Of a DNA stretch of 64,000 nt, positions 37,871 to 52,044 are shown one piece after another (positions within the stretch are counted from its first letter, which is position 1; each line of letters starts with the position of its first letter). Position numbers and translations under genes: made by a program. The notes below the pieces were generated by a model. The model saw only the letters and a program-made list of their open reading frames with translations, was not told the DNA's origin and made no database searches. Source of the stretch: Daphnia carinata (lineage: Eukaryota > Arthropoda > Branchiopoda > Diplostraca > Daphniidae). The DNA is taken from NCBI RefSeq assembly GCF_022539665.2, contig NC_081337.1, positions 7,292,679-7,356,678 on the forward strand. The letters are read 5' to 3'.

Positions 37871-39277
37871 AAAAGTGTTGGCAAACAAAACAAATCAAAT
37901 TCTGTTCATATAAATGAAAAAAAAAAAAAAAAGAGACTCGTACAATCGGCCAGGCGGAGCGTGAGGGACGTGCGCTCTTCCAACTCGATGACGCCAGCGT
38001 TCCATGATGTCACCGTCACGCTCGTGCCTGACTTCACGCGCGCAATTCATAATGGCTCCTAAAAAGACACAAATCAAAACCAAGAAAAACCCAACTCCAT
38101 CCTTGTCGACAAGTTCGTCCACCACAAACGCCTCCAGATGTTTAGGCACATTTTTTTTTTTTTTTTTTTACGAATGAGCGTTACACAGTGCGAGAAAAGG
38201 CGGACCGAGTTGGACGCACAGTCTTTAACTCAAAGTGGCTGCACAAATACTGATGATTTTTACATCCTACCGACTCACCAAAAAACCTCTTCAACAAGAG
38301 ACGGGCCACAGGCTTCTTCTACGAGGGGGATTGGTCAAGAACTGGAGAAAAAAAAAAAAATTCAAAAATGAAAAATTTTTCAAAACAGAAAAAGGAAAGA
38401 CCGTAGCTGTCTGTCCGTCATTCTTTCAATATGCGCGCGTCTGCGTATGTCTGTAGATTTTGTTTGTAGAAGAAGCGTTACGACTTGAAACCTCATTGGA
38501 AACGTTTGCTTCGCCCAGTTGCGAGAAAAGGATATATATATATATAAAAAAAAAAAAAAGGGTGGGTGATGGGGAGAAAAAAGACGGACCGGGTTTTTTT
38601 TGGGCGTTTTTCTGTTCGAAAAAGTTGGAAAAAAAAAAAATAAAATAACGTAGAAAATGAAGAGAAAAGAGGAAGAAATAACATATGAAAAATGACTACT
38701 ACCAATGACGCTAGAACAATTTTGGAAGCGACTGGAGCCCTTGCTGGAAACTCACTAAGCAAAAAGGAACAAATAGATTTCAAGTTATTTTCTTTGTTCA
38801 CGAACCAGAAAACGTTTTTTTTTCTTCTTCTTTCCGTGTTGCCTCAAAGTTAACCATCGCACACGATTGCATTTGAGTAGCAATGACTCTCTCTAGTCTT
38901 GGTAGACTATGTGCTCGGCCAAAAAGCGCGTTTTTAGCACGGAGATTTTTGCCGAACGCCGACACATTGAACGTTGCGATCACGAACATTTGTGCAGTAG
39001 TCGTTTCTAAAAGGGAAAATCAGCTTGATGTATGATAGGGGGGGTGGAGAGGAATGAGCAAGGGCGCGAGACAAATTTACTGACAGTTGAACAAATTATT
39101 TCCAGTACGCTCCAAAGGAGACTCTGGCCATATAAGAAAGCTAGTAACAGCACTATACACCCCCTCTTTTTTCCTTTTCCTTCTTCTTGATGTATAACCA
39201 AGAGAGAAAGAAAGAAAAAAAAAAAAAAAAAACGATCCATCATTCCCGAGTCTCGGGGCTATATACAAAACGTCTGG

Positions 39278-39308
<31 letters not shown>

Positions 39309-40046
39309 AAAGGCAGACAGAAAAAAGACTTTTTTTGGGGGGGGGGGAAGAGAAAGAAGAAAATAGATAACAAACAAAAAAAAAAAAGAAAAAAAAAAAG
39401 AAAAGGGATTGCGTTTGCACGCGTCAGCGTCTCTTCGTCTTCTTTCGGTTTTCCCCTCGTCTTCTTGTCGACGTCAAAGATGGTCTGTGTGGCGTACGGG
39501 GTAAAGGCGAATCGGTGTGTTCGGGTTGAGGGCTTACACAATAACCGGGAGAAAAGAGAGAGAAATGAAAACCGAGTCCGCACAGATCTGCGATTGGCTT
39601 GGCCGGGGAAAAAAGGAATCAAGAAAAAGGAGGACGTCTTTGTTGGAACGAACCAAGACGACGCCCTTTGGCAGACGGAGCGCACGCGCTTGGTCGTGAC
39701 CGAGCGCGTGCTTCACACCCATCCGGGGCGATCCGCGTCGGGGTTAGTGCCGTCCGAAAAGAAACAAAACAAAAAATCGTTACTAGAGGGCACGGCAGCG
39801 GAGAGGGGAAAAAAAAAATAAATCAAAACGACCTCGTTCGATCTGCGACAGAAAAAGAAATAAACGGGGATAAAATAAAAACAAAACCCACCAACTGTCT
39901 AGTCGATATCCATTTTGAATCGTTTCCCAATTGTCCCTTAAAGCTTTTTCATTTTTCTTCTTCTTCTTCGTCCTCTGTTGAACCGAAAACGACCAAGTGA
40001 AGGAAAGAAGAAGAAGAGAACGATAACGACGCGTACGAGGACTCAC

Positions 40047-40111
40047 GCGCAAGACGGGCGGGAGCTCTCACGATCTTTATAGCAGCAGTCGAGAATAGGG
40101 CGCCCGCATGG
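40047..40111 (-). other. Candidate 65-base exon
   Basis: Minus strand: a pyrimidine-rich acceptor (GGCATCTTTTTAG) precedes and GTGAGTCC follows. Two frames are open across it. No homology recognised; a chance pairing of splice-like signals is quite possible in 29 kb. Confidence 0.2.
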
Positions 40112-41445
40112 CTAAAAAGATGCCAAAAAGCCAGTCCGTCTTCAAGAGAGGAGAGAATGTTTGTCCAACCCAAAACAAGAAAATAAAAATTTAAAAAAAA
40201 TTTTTAAAAAAAAATCGAGGGGAAGATTAGGGAAGAGAAAGAGATCTATCACACAAACAAAATATACATAAATATATACAAGAAGATGGGGGGGAATTTT
40301 AAACCCGTCACATTTTTTTTTTTTTTTTTTTTCAGGGTTTTATCACGTCACAATTCTTTTTCGATTTGGATTTGATTTCTTTTTTCTGTCTTTCCCCATC
40401 TTCGTTTTATTTTGACTTCAACAAGAGGGGGGAAAGAAAACCAGTCGTTGGCTGGTACTCGAGTTCCCAATCGACCGCAGTCTTTTTAAGTGATTTGCCA
40501 GCGGGTTGGAGAAAGAGAGAGAGAGAGAAAGAGAGAGATGGGTTTCGGCAACCATTGCCGGCCTTTCGGACGGACTAAAGCTCTTCTAGCGTTAAGGAGT
40601 TTGCTTTCATGCATGGCCAGCAGCGGCAATGAGGTGGCGGGAATCACGTTCCCATCATAACAGACCCAAGTCCCGCAAAGCTTTTTTTCTGGGTCCTGGC
40701 CGCAGCGTGTGTTCTCACTTCGTCTGACCACTAGAGGAAATAGAATAATAATAATAATAATTACAATAATATTCAAAAAGAAGGGAAGAAAGGCAAGAAA
40801 AAAAAAAAAAAAAAGAAAGAAAACTGCTGAATAATCTTGACGTTTAAATAAATCAAATAAATAAATAAATGGCTTTTCTCCTTCTAATTCCCCACATCCA
40901 CCTCTTTCCCACTTGTTCTTCCATTTCTAAACTTGACCAACGTTTTCATTTATTTATTTTCCTTCTCGTTTTGATTGAAGACGAAAAGATGAGTTTAGTC
41001 AGACACACAGAACGAGTTTTATTATAATCCTGAAGAGGGGCTTCTCGGAAACAAGTTACGCGTACAAGAAGCCCTGCGTCAGTCAACGGAGAAAAGAAAA
41101 CGAATAATAATAATAATAAAAGATCTACTGTGTCGAGTAGTGGTCCGTATGCGTAGACAATTTACGTCAGGTTACAAACAGTGAGTGACACAGGGCGAGT
41201 TTGTTGGCCTGTCTCATATGATCACTCATGAAACGAGCGAGGTAATCAATTCGAAAAGGCTGGAAACGAGACGAAAAAGACGAGCACGCAAAACGAAATA
41301 CGTTCTAAATTGAGGGCCAGCGTAGAGCAGCTGTTGATCATCATGACCGACTGCACCTCCATACACAACTGCAGTTTCAAAACGGCTCTGCCTTTTCCCC
41401 TTTTCATTCGCCTTCTCACTTACACTGTTTTGCACGCACACGGAT

Positions 41446-41448
<3 letters not shown>

Positions 41449-41480
<32 letters not shown>
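41449..41480. repeat. Poly(A) run of about 31 bases
   Basis: Uninterrupted A run. Further long A or T runs of over 20 bases lie near 39,281, 42,216, 46,021, 47,101, 49,517, 51,888, 52,852 and 54,995. They are not preceded by recognisable retrotransposon sequence. Confidence 0.9.
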
Positions 41481-41481
<1 letters not shown>

Positions 41482-44400
41482 ATGATAATTATTCAACTCA
41501 ACTATTTTGTAAAGCTCCATAAACGAAAAAAAAACAAAAAAAAAAACACGCTAATGGTTCACAACGCAAACTATCGTGATATCATCGAAATTTTAAAAAA
41601 TTTGGATAATTTGTCCAACCGCTTGAACAACTTGGCGATATCGCGGGACTTTTTTAAAGTATGGCGACTGCAAGGGCGTGACAGTGTGTGATACGAAACA
41701 ACTACATCAGTTCAACAGGGGAGAACTGCATACGCACACACACAAAGGAAAGACAAAGTGATGGAAAAAAAAAAAAAAAGAGGTCAGAAACACTTCACAG
41801 ATGTGGGCAAAAAAATCTGTCTCGACACGCACGATTCCGTCCGTTTCGTTTGTGCGTGTGGATTAAGGTAAGATAAAAAAAAAAACCGTAGCTGCCGTAG
41901 TTGCAAGCCACGCCAAAAACTGGTACGTATGAATCAAGGCACAAAGAGCTCTTTACACACACACACACACACACACGTAGTAGACGAGTAAGAGACGGAC
42001 AGGCTTCTTTGGTTGCGAACGAACAAGTCTCTTTCGTTTTTTTTTTTTTCTTTTCTCTATGATTCTTCGTTAATGACATAAACATGTTGACGAGAAAGAA
42101 AAAAGAAAGGGGGGGGGGGAGACAGCGCAGCCGACGGGAAAAAGACGGACAAGGCGGCCAACGGGCCATCATTGGGGATGGGTCATTATTTTCAGATTAG
42201 CAACTCTTTTTCCTTTTTTTTTTTTTTTTTTTTTTTTTTGTCTTTAAATATTCCCGTGTTGTTGACGACGTCGCGACTTGATTGCGGCCCTTGACTCTTC
42301 TATTACGGTCGAACCGTCTGTAACACCAAATTTAAAATAAAAAAAAATAAAAAAAATGTTCCAGAAAATGAAAAGGAGAAAGAAAAAAAAGGAAAGAAAA
42401 GGGAATGGAAAGATGGGAGAAAATAAGCAGATTGCTTCTGGTGTCTGTCGGGTCTGGTTCCCCTTCGGGATGACTGCCGATGAACGCGTTTCATTTTTCC
42501 CGCCTTCCGCAAGGCCGTAGAAACCGTTGCTTTCTTCGCTTACGAGCGTTTATCTTTTCGATTTCTTGTTTTGTTTTTGTTTTCCCCTTGGTTTCCCTAA
42601 TTAAGTATCATCCTTCACAAGCGGTTTTCCATCACAGCTCAAAAATGGCTCTATTTCCCAGAAGCGTCATCGTTCCAATCTTTTTTTTTTTTCTTTCGTA
42701 TATCCTGGTAGAGCCAAAATGGCCGCAACGAATGGGGGGAAAAGAAAAAAAAGAAAAGGCCTTGCTTCTTTGCCGTTACACGACATGACCTGAACTCTGA
42801 CCTGTTTCGAGCACTCCGAACGTAAATGAAAATTAAAAACGCACTTAGCGGAATGACAAAGTCTTAAACAACAACAACAACGAAACAAGAAAAACAACAT
42901 GAAAGATATAAAAAAAAAAAAAACAAAGAGAAAACGCTTTAAAAAAAAAAAAAAAAAAAGGGAAGAAAACACGGTGGTTGGTTGATGATGGCATTTTCGT
43001 TCGAAACGAGTGGAAAATAAAAAAATAAATAAATAATGAAAAAGAAAAAAAAAAAAAAAAAACGCAAAAAAACTTGGCGCGCCAAGATGAAAGTTTTCGT
43101 AAACCAGAAAACAAAACTTGGAAAAACGATGGCAAAAACCCTTCCCCGGTTCTTCGGAAAATACCAAACGAGTTAGCACATGGTAACAAAGAATATGGAA
43201 ACAAAAACGTGATGGATTACTCCATTGACCGGTCCCGACAAAATAAAAACCGTCAAACAACAACAACAAAGAAAACAAAAGAGAATAAATGTGTACAAAC
43301 AAAAAAAAAAAAAACAAAGTTGTTCCAGTGAGTTCGTCCTTTCTCTATTGTTCACGCTCATATCTACAAAAAAAAAAGGTGGAGACACGTACGGACCGAG
43401 CCCCAAGTAACCCCCTTTTTTTTCTATGCATCAGACACATAACACTGTTCCATGTTCAATCAACGAGCTCACGCAGTTTTGACGCGTCTATGTCTGTTCC
43501 GACGAGAGGTTGTCCCGCGTCCAGACACGAAAGACAGAGGCGAAAAAAAAAAAAAAAAAAAAATGAAGAACGTCAGTGTTTGATGGTCACGCATGTCAGA
43601 CAAAGAGGAAATCGGTTTCCCTAATAAGCGGGCCAACGACTCGCGATCCATCCTCATCCGCTTCCCGTCTCCAAACACCATCGGGCCGATTCAGTCTGGT
43701 GCGGATGCACCGAGCCGTTAGTTTTGCCCTCTATTTTTTTTTTTTTTTTTTTTAAAGAGCGCGGATTGGAATCAATCTCATCCCAATAACTTGTCTGTAC
43801 CGCTATACACACGTCGTGCAACTAGGCAACTATGTAGACTACATATTAAACATGACGTGCTTATCTGCAAATCGGGACTACAGTTTTCTCTTCTTTTTTT
43901 TTTTTTTTTTTTCAGGGGGCGGATTCCGTGCGTTTCCTCAATTTGAAGGATGTTTGTTTTTTTTTCTCTCTCTCCCCCCTTTATGTCGAGGTTTTGAAAA
44001 GAAAGAAAATGAGCCATGAAAAAGGAAAAAAAAGAAAAAAAAAAAAAAAGAGGAAAGAGAAGACTACGCACTCTTTCGGTGAGTTCACGGTGATAAGTCA
44101 CGACGAAGAAGGGGAGAATGAAACCGTGACGAGCTCGCGCAGAAGGACCAACGCCCTGCTCCCAACCCTCGTCGGTCTACTTTTTATTTTAACTGTTGGC
44201 CGTCGGGGTTGGCCAGGACCGAAAAGCAGAACAAAAGAGAAGATGTTGCTGCTGCCACCGAGTGGCGTACCCGACATCGGCCATCCAAGAGAGGACGACA
44301 CGCTCGAAGTAACCTCTTTAACTTTTGATCCACGACCATCCGGCACACACAAATATCCCCCGTTTCCCGCACGATACAAAAACCCTCTTTTTTTTTTTTC

Positions 44401-44952
44401 TTCTGATTGCCCCTAAAAAAAAAACAAAAAAAAACAGCGTATTCAATAGGGCAAAATAGAAGGGGGCCGGAAAAGACAAATGCAACAATGACGACACGAA
44501 CAATAGGGAAAATTCAGAAGCCGCATCAAAAGCAAGACGAAACACGAAGAAGAAAAGAACGAAACTTTTGAATAGAAAAAAAAAAAAAAATGAAATGCGA
44601 AACGGATTCGCGTGTCTCAAAAAGGATAGGTGGAAAGGGAAAATGTGTCAATGTTTGAATTCCGTTAGTCACCCGGCACGTGCACGAGCGTTCGGGCGAC
44701 TCACGTGGGCAAAACGAACAGATGAAAACGGACTGTTTCACGGTTGAATCGAAAAGAAGAGAACCGCGAGAAAAAAAAAAAAAAAAAAAAATTGCCCTTC
44801 GTGAGCAGCAGTGTGCGCATAATGAAACAGACGAGGTTGCACAGGCAAATGGCCTCGGTATAGAACGGGCAGGTCCGTCGCTTATTTTTAGCAGCCGGAT
44901 CTGGTAGCGTGAAAGAGAAACTCGATCAAAAACAACGGCTCTCATTTCCCAG

Positions 44953-45008
44953 CATCGAATCAAAAACGCGCTCTCGCATCTTCAACTTCAAAGTGTCGCT
45001 TCATCAAG
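44953..45008 (+). other. Candidate 56-base exon
   Basis: Plus strand: acceptor CTCTCATTTCCCAG and donor GTATGG. One open frame reads HRIKNALSHLQLQSVASS, which is not low-complexity. No domain match; could be chance. Confidence 0.2.
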
Positions 45009-45581
45009 GTATGGAAAAAACAAAAATAGGCACTCGACTAAACAAAAAGATGAAAAAAAAAAAAGGGATGCACTAAAACAATAGAAACGAAAAGAATCAC
45101 GAAAAAAAAAAAAGAAAGAAAAACGTGAATTCTTTTGGCGTTGCTGGCCTGCAACCGGATCGATTACGTACCCAAAAGAGTTGAAGGGAGTGCTATTATA
45201 TACTGCGTGTGAGTATGTGCGTATTTTAGCTCAACTCTTACCGCAAAAAAAAAAAAAAAGAACAAAACTTCAGGTACAAAATGTAGATTTTGGAAGGGGG
45301 GAAAAAAAATAAATAAAATGGCTCTGTGTCGTGTTTACCGTGAAACAGGAAAGTTCGTGCCGGTCGTCCATTTTTGTCAGAATTCAAAAGAAACGAATGA
45401 AAGAAAAAAAAAAAAACCGTGAAAAAAAAAAAGAGCAAACTAAGAAGAAAAAAAAATTCCATCCGGATGAGACGACGCCCCAGTACGGCTGCGTCTTCTA
45501 TTCAACCAAAACTGATGATGCAAACAAAAAAAAAAAAAAAAAAAAAAGAAAAAGGCTGGGCTGGAACGCACGTACTTACAT

Positions 45582-45612
<31 letters not shown>

Positions 45613-47098
45613 CCGACCAAATGGGGAGGGAATTGCACAAGATGAACTGCCATGTATATATGCTACATTACTGTGGGCTATGCCATGTTAGATATTAGAT
45701 ATCATCGTTGAAAAAAAAAAAAAAAATCTAGACGAGTCACGAGGGAACTCGGCGAGCGTCGGATGATATATTAAAATGGATGCCGGATAAGAGAGGAGAG
45801 CGGTTGGATGCGCCACACGGCGTGAAGACAGTTTGAACGAAATAAAAAGTCCGTTTTTTTTTCCCGGAGAAAAGAAGAGGGTGGTAACGGATGTTTGGGA
45901 TGGTGGGGAGAGTGATGATTTTGATGGCGAGATAGCCAATGCGACGTGAAACGCAGATATATACGTGAAGGAGGGGGGAAACACCAGGAAACGAGGTTAC
46001 CTTTTATAGATAAGAAACTGGTTTTTTTTTTTTTTTTTTTTTTTTCCTTCTTCTCTCTTATTCGCCCTGTGGCGCAATTCTTCTTACATGTACTTTTTTT
46101 TTTCTTCGTCTTCTTCTTTTGTTTCGCCTTTTTTCTCCCTTCTTTTTCGTCTGACAAAATGTCCTCCACCCACAAACTGAAGCGACCAATCTGCAGTGCA
46201 AGCAGCGGGCAAGCGGGTCGCAGCCAAGTGGCGACCCCATTGCCAGACTTAACAAGAGTTTGGCTGTATAATAAAATAGAAGCGAATAGAACAAACTGCT
46301 TGTCTCTTTTTTTTTTTTGTTCTTCATTAGTCGTTTGCTGCCTCGGTGTGTACAGAATAGGCCGAAAATGGAGAAACGCCATTAATAGTCAAAGCTCTAC
46401 TACACGTAATGAGGATATCCAAAGCCGCCCTAACAAATCCTCTTTGGACTCTGTTGGCATCGGAAGACGTGCATCTTAATGAAATGTGCCATCCAGAAAA
46501 CACAAACCCTGTGGATCGGATTCAAATCGAACAGTTTGCGCAAGACGAGCGATGCAAGACGAGCATGAAATGGATGAAAACGGATACAAAGCGCAACCGG
46601 AAAAGGTTCAGAGTGCGCAAGATAATCAATTACCTTTCGAAAAAAAAAACACTCGACAAAAACATAAAAAAAAAAATAAATAAAAAAAATAATAAATTGT
46701 TAAACTCGTCTTTGGCTGACAGACGTCCTGCCACGACGGCCACTTTGTCCGCACTCGGATGGTAACACATAAATCGGATTGAATTTCAACGGCAACTCAC
46801 GCCCCACCTTTCCCCCTCCAAAACTCAATCCCTTCACCACACACACACACACACACACACATACACATGCATATGCATACCAACCATGTAATCACATACA
46901 TACACGTCATTTGAATTTAATTAAGGGTCTACGACTGGCGTCTGACAATCTTTAAAAAAAAAACGAAAAAAAAACAAAAACTAAACGATTCCTAGTTTCA
47001 GCGGAATTATTATTTTTTCCTAAAAATAAAACCAACCGGCACGACCAGGTGCGTGATGGCATGAGACCAAGGTTGCCGTGCCTTTGGAATTATGCGGA

Positions 47099-47129
<31 letters not shown>

Positions 47130-48135
47130 CGGGTGGCACGTCTGTAAACTCGTCTCGGAACATTTCGCCCCTTTTAGTCCTTCTTTCCTTTCTTTTTTTT
47201 TTTCTTAATCCCGTTTTTCTTTTGCATAATAAACTTGACTCATTACTGACCCCAAATCAAAAGAGAGGAGAAGTGAAAAGAGAAAATAAATCAGGAATAA
47301 ATGATGAGCTAATAACGTCTGCAAAAGGAGAAAAAGGCCAAACTAAGCAAGACGATCTAGTGCTGTCCAATCGAGCCGGTTTGGAATATTTAAAAAAAAA
47401 AAAACGAATATGAGAAGATGAAAGGAGGGAACACCTTCCTGACGTGACGAAACGAGCAAAAGAAAAAAAAACAAGAGCCCAGAAATGGCCTGGGTATCAC
47501 GAAGGAGAAAAATCGATGCGGCTGACGACCGTTGCTCAACTTTTGTTTCCCCATTTTCTTTTTGCCTCATCTTGGTTGTCTCACTAATCAAGAAGAGTGT
47601 TTGTCTCGTTCCACTCAAACAGAAGAACACAACACATTGGCGGCTATGGTAAGGGGCGAAACGCAACGCCAATCGCCGTCACATAAACTAAAATTACCGA
47701 AAACGACCGATCGACCCGGCCGCGGCCAACCGACACGCATACCACCGCTCTTTTTTTTTTTCTTTTTTTTTTTTTATTGATCAAATGCGGTTTACGCCTA
47801 ATAAAAAAAAGGGAAGGGAGGCAACCTAATAGAAAGAACAAAAAAAAAAAATATTTTTTTTTTTTAAAGACAAATAAGACTTACCCGAAATGAAATTGGC
47901 GTTGTTGGAAAAACCAATTGGACGGTACAAAAAGAAATATGTTCACTGGTAAACCTCGCTCTCCTCCCCCCTCAGAAATCAATCACCACAAATGTGAGAG
48001 AAAAAAAAAAAAATCACACGAATTTCGTGGAAGTTTGTTTGAGATTTTTGTCGTTTAAAAAAAGAGAATGTCGATGATTTCGAAATGAAAAAAAAAAAAG
48101 GTCCACTCCGGTTTCGAGCTCTTATCTCGCGGTGG

Positions 48136-48136
<1 letters not shown>

Positions 48137-48166
<30 letters not shown>
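48137..48166. repeat. (GT)n microsatellite
   Basis: About 30 bases of GT repeat. A (GA)n tract at about 48,311-48,338 and another (GT)n at 49,713-49,734 are of the same kind. Confidence 0.95.
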
Positions 48167-48168
<2 letters not shown>

Positions 48169-48311
48169 AGAAAGAGACTTGATAAATGCCAAAGTTGCAC
48201 AGGACTAGCCATCCATCCGTGCGAGATGAACGTTTGGGGCGTTCGGTTTTTTCTTTCCAACAAAGGTCGACATTGCTGGCGGGGGCAAGCTTCACTAACT
48301 TTGAACGAATC

Positions 48312-48342
<31 letters not shown>

Positions 48343-49513
48343 TCAAATGAAAAGAAAAAAAAGGGGGGGGGGGAAACGAGGAGCGAAGTAAAGAAGAAAA
48401 AACTTAAAAAAAAAAAAAAAAAAAAGAAATGAGGGGGATCCGGTGCGAACCGCGACTGGGCGACGACTGTGTGTGCGTCGACGGAGCGCACGCCACCAAA
48501 ATCCACTCGACGCGCACACGCAGAGCACACACTTTCTGGTCTGGTCTGGTCTGGACCGGGAAACCGAGGAAATAAGAATTTTCGTTTTTATTTTCCCTTA
48601 AAAAAAAAAAATGAAACAAACAAAAAAAAAAAAAAAAAACGAGAAAAACAAGTGGGGGAGAGCGAGCGAGAGAGCGAATGAGAGAAGGGATATCTGGAGA
48701 GAGACTGTCGACTGGGCGAGCGTGACTGCCTGTTGTTATTCATCCCTCCCCCTCCTCTTTCAACCTAAACCGAGGTTGACGTCATTCGCACACCAGCGCC
48801 TCTAGCGGCGTGTTCCTTCAACTCGTTTTTCTACTCCCGAAAAATCCCGACTGTTTTTTTTTTGTTTTTTTTTAAAGAGCTTCTCAGCTGATGTTCCACT
48901 AGATGCTGACTTCCAATTTCTCTGGTTGCTTCATCTTTCTTCTTTTTTTTTTTCCAAATTTTTACAACAACAAAGAAATAAAAAAGAGCGAAAAAGAAAG
49001 GAAGAAGGTCTTTTTTTTTTTTTCCCTTCTAAAAAAAAAAAAAAAAACTCTCTCGACTGAGTTACTCGGGGCTGGATATTTTGGCGCCACTAAGACGGCC
49101 AAGTCCGTACCTTTTTTTTCCTTCGGGTGACGGAACTCGTGTCGGCCCGGGAGTCTTGCGGGTTAGCTGCTCTCTCCCGACCTATCAACTCGCTCACGAT
49201 TTTTTTATTTTGCGAAATTGAGATCAACTCTTAAAAAAAAAATTAATAATAATTTGAAAATGGTGAAATTTTTAATTGACAGTATCCAAGCAAAAAAAAA
49301 AAATAAAATAAGATTTTCATCTGAAAAAAACAAGCAAAATTTAGCCAATTGCTGGGCATTTCGAATAAACAAAAAAAAAAAAAAAAAAGGGGGGGGGGCG
49401 TTACCAAGAAATGAAACATTCCGCGGGAAAATCGAATAATTTTCGGGGTCGTTTGTCGTCATTCGTGTCGTTATCCAACCGACTCCTCCCTTTCTTTTTG
49501 TTTTGTTCTGTTG

Positions 49514-49555
<42 letters not shown>

Positions 49556-50706
49556 GTTTTTTTTTACAGTCAGCTCAATACCAGTTCTAATCAACTAACG
49601 CACTCAAAGGTTCGCCTCAATTTCTAATTTCAGCTTTATATTCCTTCGCCCCTTCAATTCTTTTTTGTGTCTTCGGCTTTTTCTTTTTCTTATTTCCCTT
49701 TAATTTTTTTTTTGTGTGTGTGTGTGTGTGTGTGTACGTGTGTGAAGTTCCAAATTTATTTGACTCGTTTCTCTGTTATTGTCCCAAGTTTTCTTCTGCG
49801 TCCGGCACAACGCACTGCCGACTGGCCGGGGACTGTTGATGACGATCAACGAGTCGATGACATCGGCCACTATAAAGGGACACCACATAACCAGAATGAA
49901 ACACACACGAAAAAAAAAAAAAAAAAAAAAAAGGGAGTTAAAAATGCCAACCACAAAAATGGAACAAGAAACCCCCTGTAGATTTTTCCAAACAAAAAAA
50001 AAAAAAAAAGCAATCCTACTTTTTATTTAATTTTTTTTTCTTCCCGATAAACGAAAAGCGAAATGAAGAGTCACATTCAGTCCGGAAGGCGGATTTGAAC
50101 TGAATCCAAAAGATTATTTTATTTATTTTTTTTTGAAAGGGGAACTTTTCTTTTTCTTTCGCGTTCAAGGCGTTCACGGAAATCAAACGCCTCTCTCTTA
50201 TTCGTCGTTCAGGGTTAGGGTGGGGAAGAAGAAAAAAATAAAGGACATTTTTGAAAAAAAAGAAGAAGAAAATGTTCACATTTAACAGGGAAATATATGT
50301 TTGACCATACGATGTGACCATATGTTCCAATCCATTAGAAGACTAGGGCATGGCTCACCGCCAGATAACACACAATTCCGTCCGCGGCCAGGTGGAGAAA
50401 ACCCCGGTGTTCCTTTCATCTCTCTCCCCCCCCCCCCCCCCCCTTTTCCTTATTTCTTTTTACGGAGCGAAAACGGTCAAGTGCAAATGGTAGGGCTCCC
50501 CTTCGTGTTTTTCGGCTCGCCATTAAAATATTAATGAACCAATTAAATAAATTCAGTCCCGACAGCTATCGAGTAGGTTCCGATGAAAGAAAACGACATC
50601 ATTCGCACAAACAAGACAACTGTCAAACTACAAATAAAAAACATCAAATGGATGACACAAGGGCTGCCGTGAGTGTGGCTGCGAATAAGGGAAGAGAACA
50701 AGCCGG

Positions 50707-50710
<4 letters not shown>

Positions 50711-50741
<31 letters not shown>
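50711..50741. repeat. (GA)n microsatellite, followed by (CA)n at 50,808
   Basis: GA repeat running into an A-rich tract, then about 60 bases of unique sequence and a (CA)n tract to about 50,831. Confidence 0.95.
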
Positions 50742-50746
<5 letters not shown>

Positions 50747-51272
50747 AAAAAGAAAAAAAGACATTGATACTGGGCACAGCCGGCAGTACCATAGATAGAC
50801 TCGCTGACACACACACACACACACACACACGCGGCGGAACACACCCACAAGCATGCACACATTTAGAAATGATACCAGCTATACAACACGCCTGTGCCAA
50901 AACAGCTGCACCGAGACCTCACTTTGAAAAGTAAAAGAGACGAAACAAAACAGGGGAAAGTAGAAAAAAAAAAAAAAAATGTTCCAGTCCTTTTTATATT
51001 CTTCCTTTTTCGGTCCTGGCCAAATGACGCACAGGAAAAATAAAGAGAAGGAAACGGAACGAATACACACACACACACTCTTCCTTTTTTTTTTTTTTTT
51101 ATATATATTTTCTCTTGTACATTTTCCTTTCCGACAGATAACGAGGACTGGAGCATTGGTGGCCGAGTCGTAACAAGGCCTATATATGCACTGCCATGCA
51201 GCACGTGCGTGTGTATTTTTGCTGATACAAACATACGGAGACGTTGTGTTTGTACAGTCTTGTAACGACAAG

Positions 51273-51274
51273 CC

Positions 51275-51305
<31 letters not shown>

Positions 51306-51312
51306 AAAAAAA
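51273..51312. repeat. C23-A17 compound homopolymer
   Basis: 23 C followed directly by 17 A. On the minus strand this is T17-G23. Similar A/T-to-G junctions recur at 39,333, 42,109, 48,355, 49,371, 54,034, 55,441, 56,711, 58,016 and 58,449. Confidence 0.95.
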
Positions 51313-51880
51313 CGCGTAGGAATAAGAGTCGATGCATTTTTCTTTTTCCCCTTACAAAGCGCTGGATGTGTTCCCAAACTAAGCCGACAATCGATCGCTT
51401 CTTCCGTTTGCGAGACCATCGGGGCGGACCGTTGCGCGGATAAAAAACACGCATTTCTTTTCTTTCTTTCTTTTTTTTTTTTTTTTTAACAGAATTGTAA
51501 GAGAAACGTATGAAAGAAAAGAAAAAGATAACGATCACCAACTGATTTGGAACGAAAGCGAGAAAAGACGATTGCAATGTAAGAAAACGTTGAACGAGAA
51601 AGGAAACGAACCGAGAATGAAAATAGCTGAAAAAAACAAAAAAACAAAACATGGAACGCGGGGGCAGGACAAGGTATCGACGCCCTTACTGCATCCGTGC
51701 ATTTGTACAGTTTCGTTCGTGCCAGAAGCTCTACACTACCGCCCGATCCCGTTTCTCTTGTGTGTCCTCCCTCCCCTCCCCTCCTCTTTTGCTATTGATT
51801 CCATTAGAATGAGATCCGCGTCCGCTGTCGTGCGCTTTTGACGTCTCCTTCTCGCGCGCTGATGTCATTCCTTCTATTTC

Positions 51881-51915
<35 letters not shown>

Positions 51916-52011
51916 ACTCTCCATGGCCCCCGGATTTGTCGTGTTTTATTTTGGTTGCAATGTTTCATCTGACAAACGGATGAGGAGTAACAAGTGAGAA
52001 AGGACACGAGT

Positions 52012-52043
<32 letters not shown>
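52012..52043. repeat. Poly(G) run of 32
   Basis: Uninterrupted G run, one of the longest in the window; a second of 28 lies at 54,923-54,950. Such runs can form G-quadruplexes and are hard to sequence, so lengths are approximate. Confidence 0.9.

Positions 52044-52044
<1 letters not shown>

Noticed and set aside
39077-39685. 202-codon minus-strand open frame, and similar long frames at 42,667-43,317 and 50,879-51,652
   Set aside because: They consist of poly-Phe, poly-Lys and Ser-rich stretches produced by homopolymer runs.
40486-40776. Minus-strand frame with a Cys-containing stretch (DPEKKLCGTWVCYDG)
   Set aside because: It looked coding-like, but it is bounded by AT and GA repeats, lacks a convincing donor and matches no known domain.
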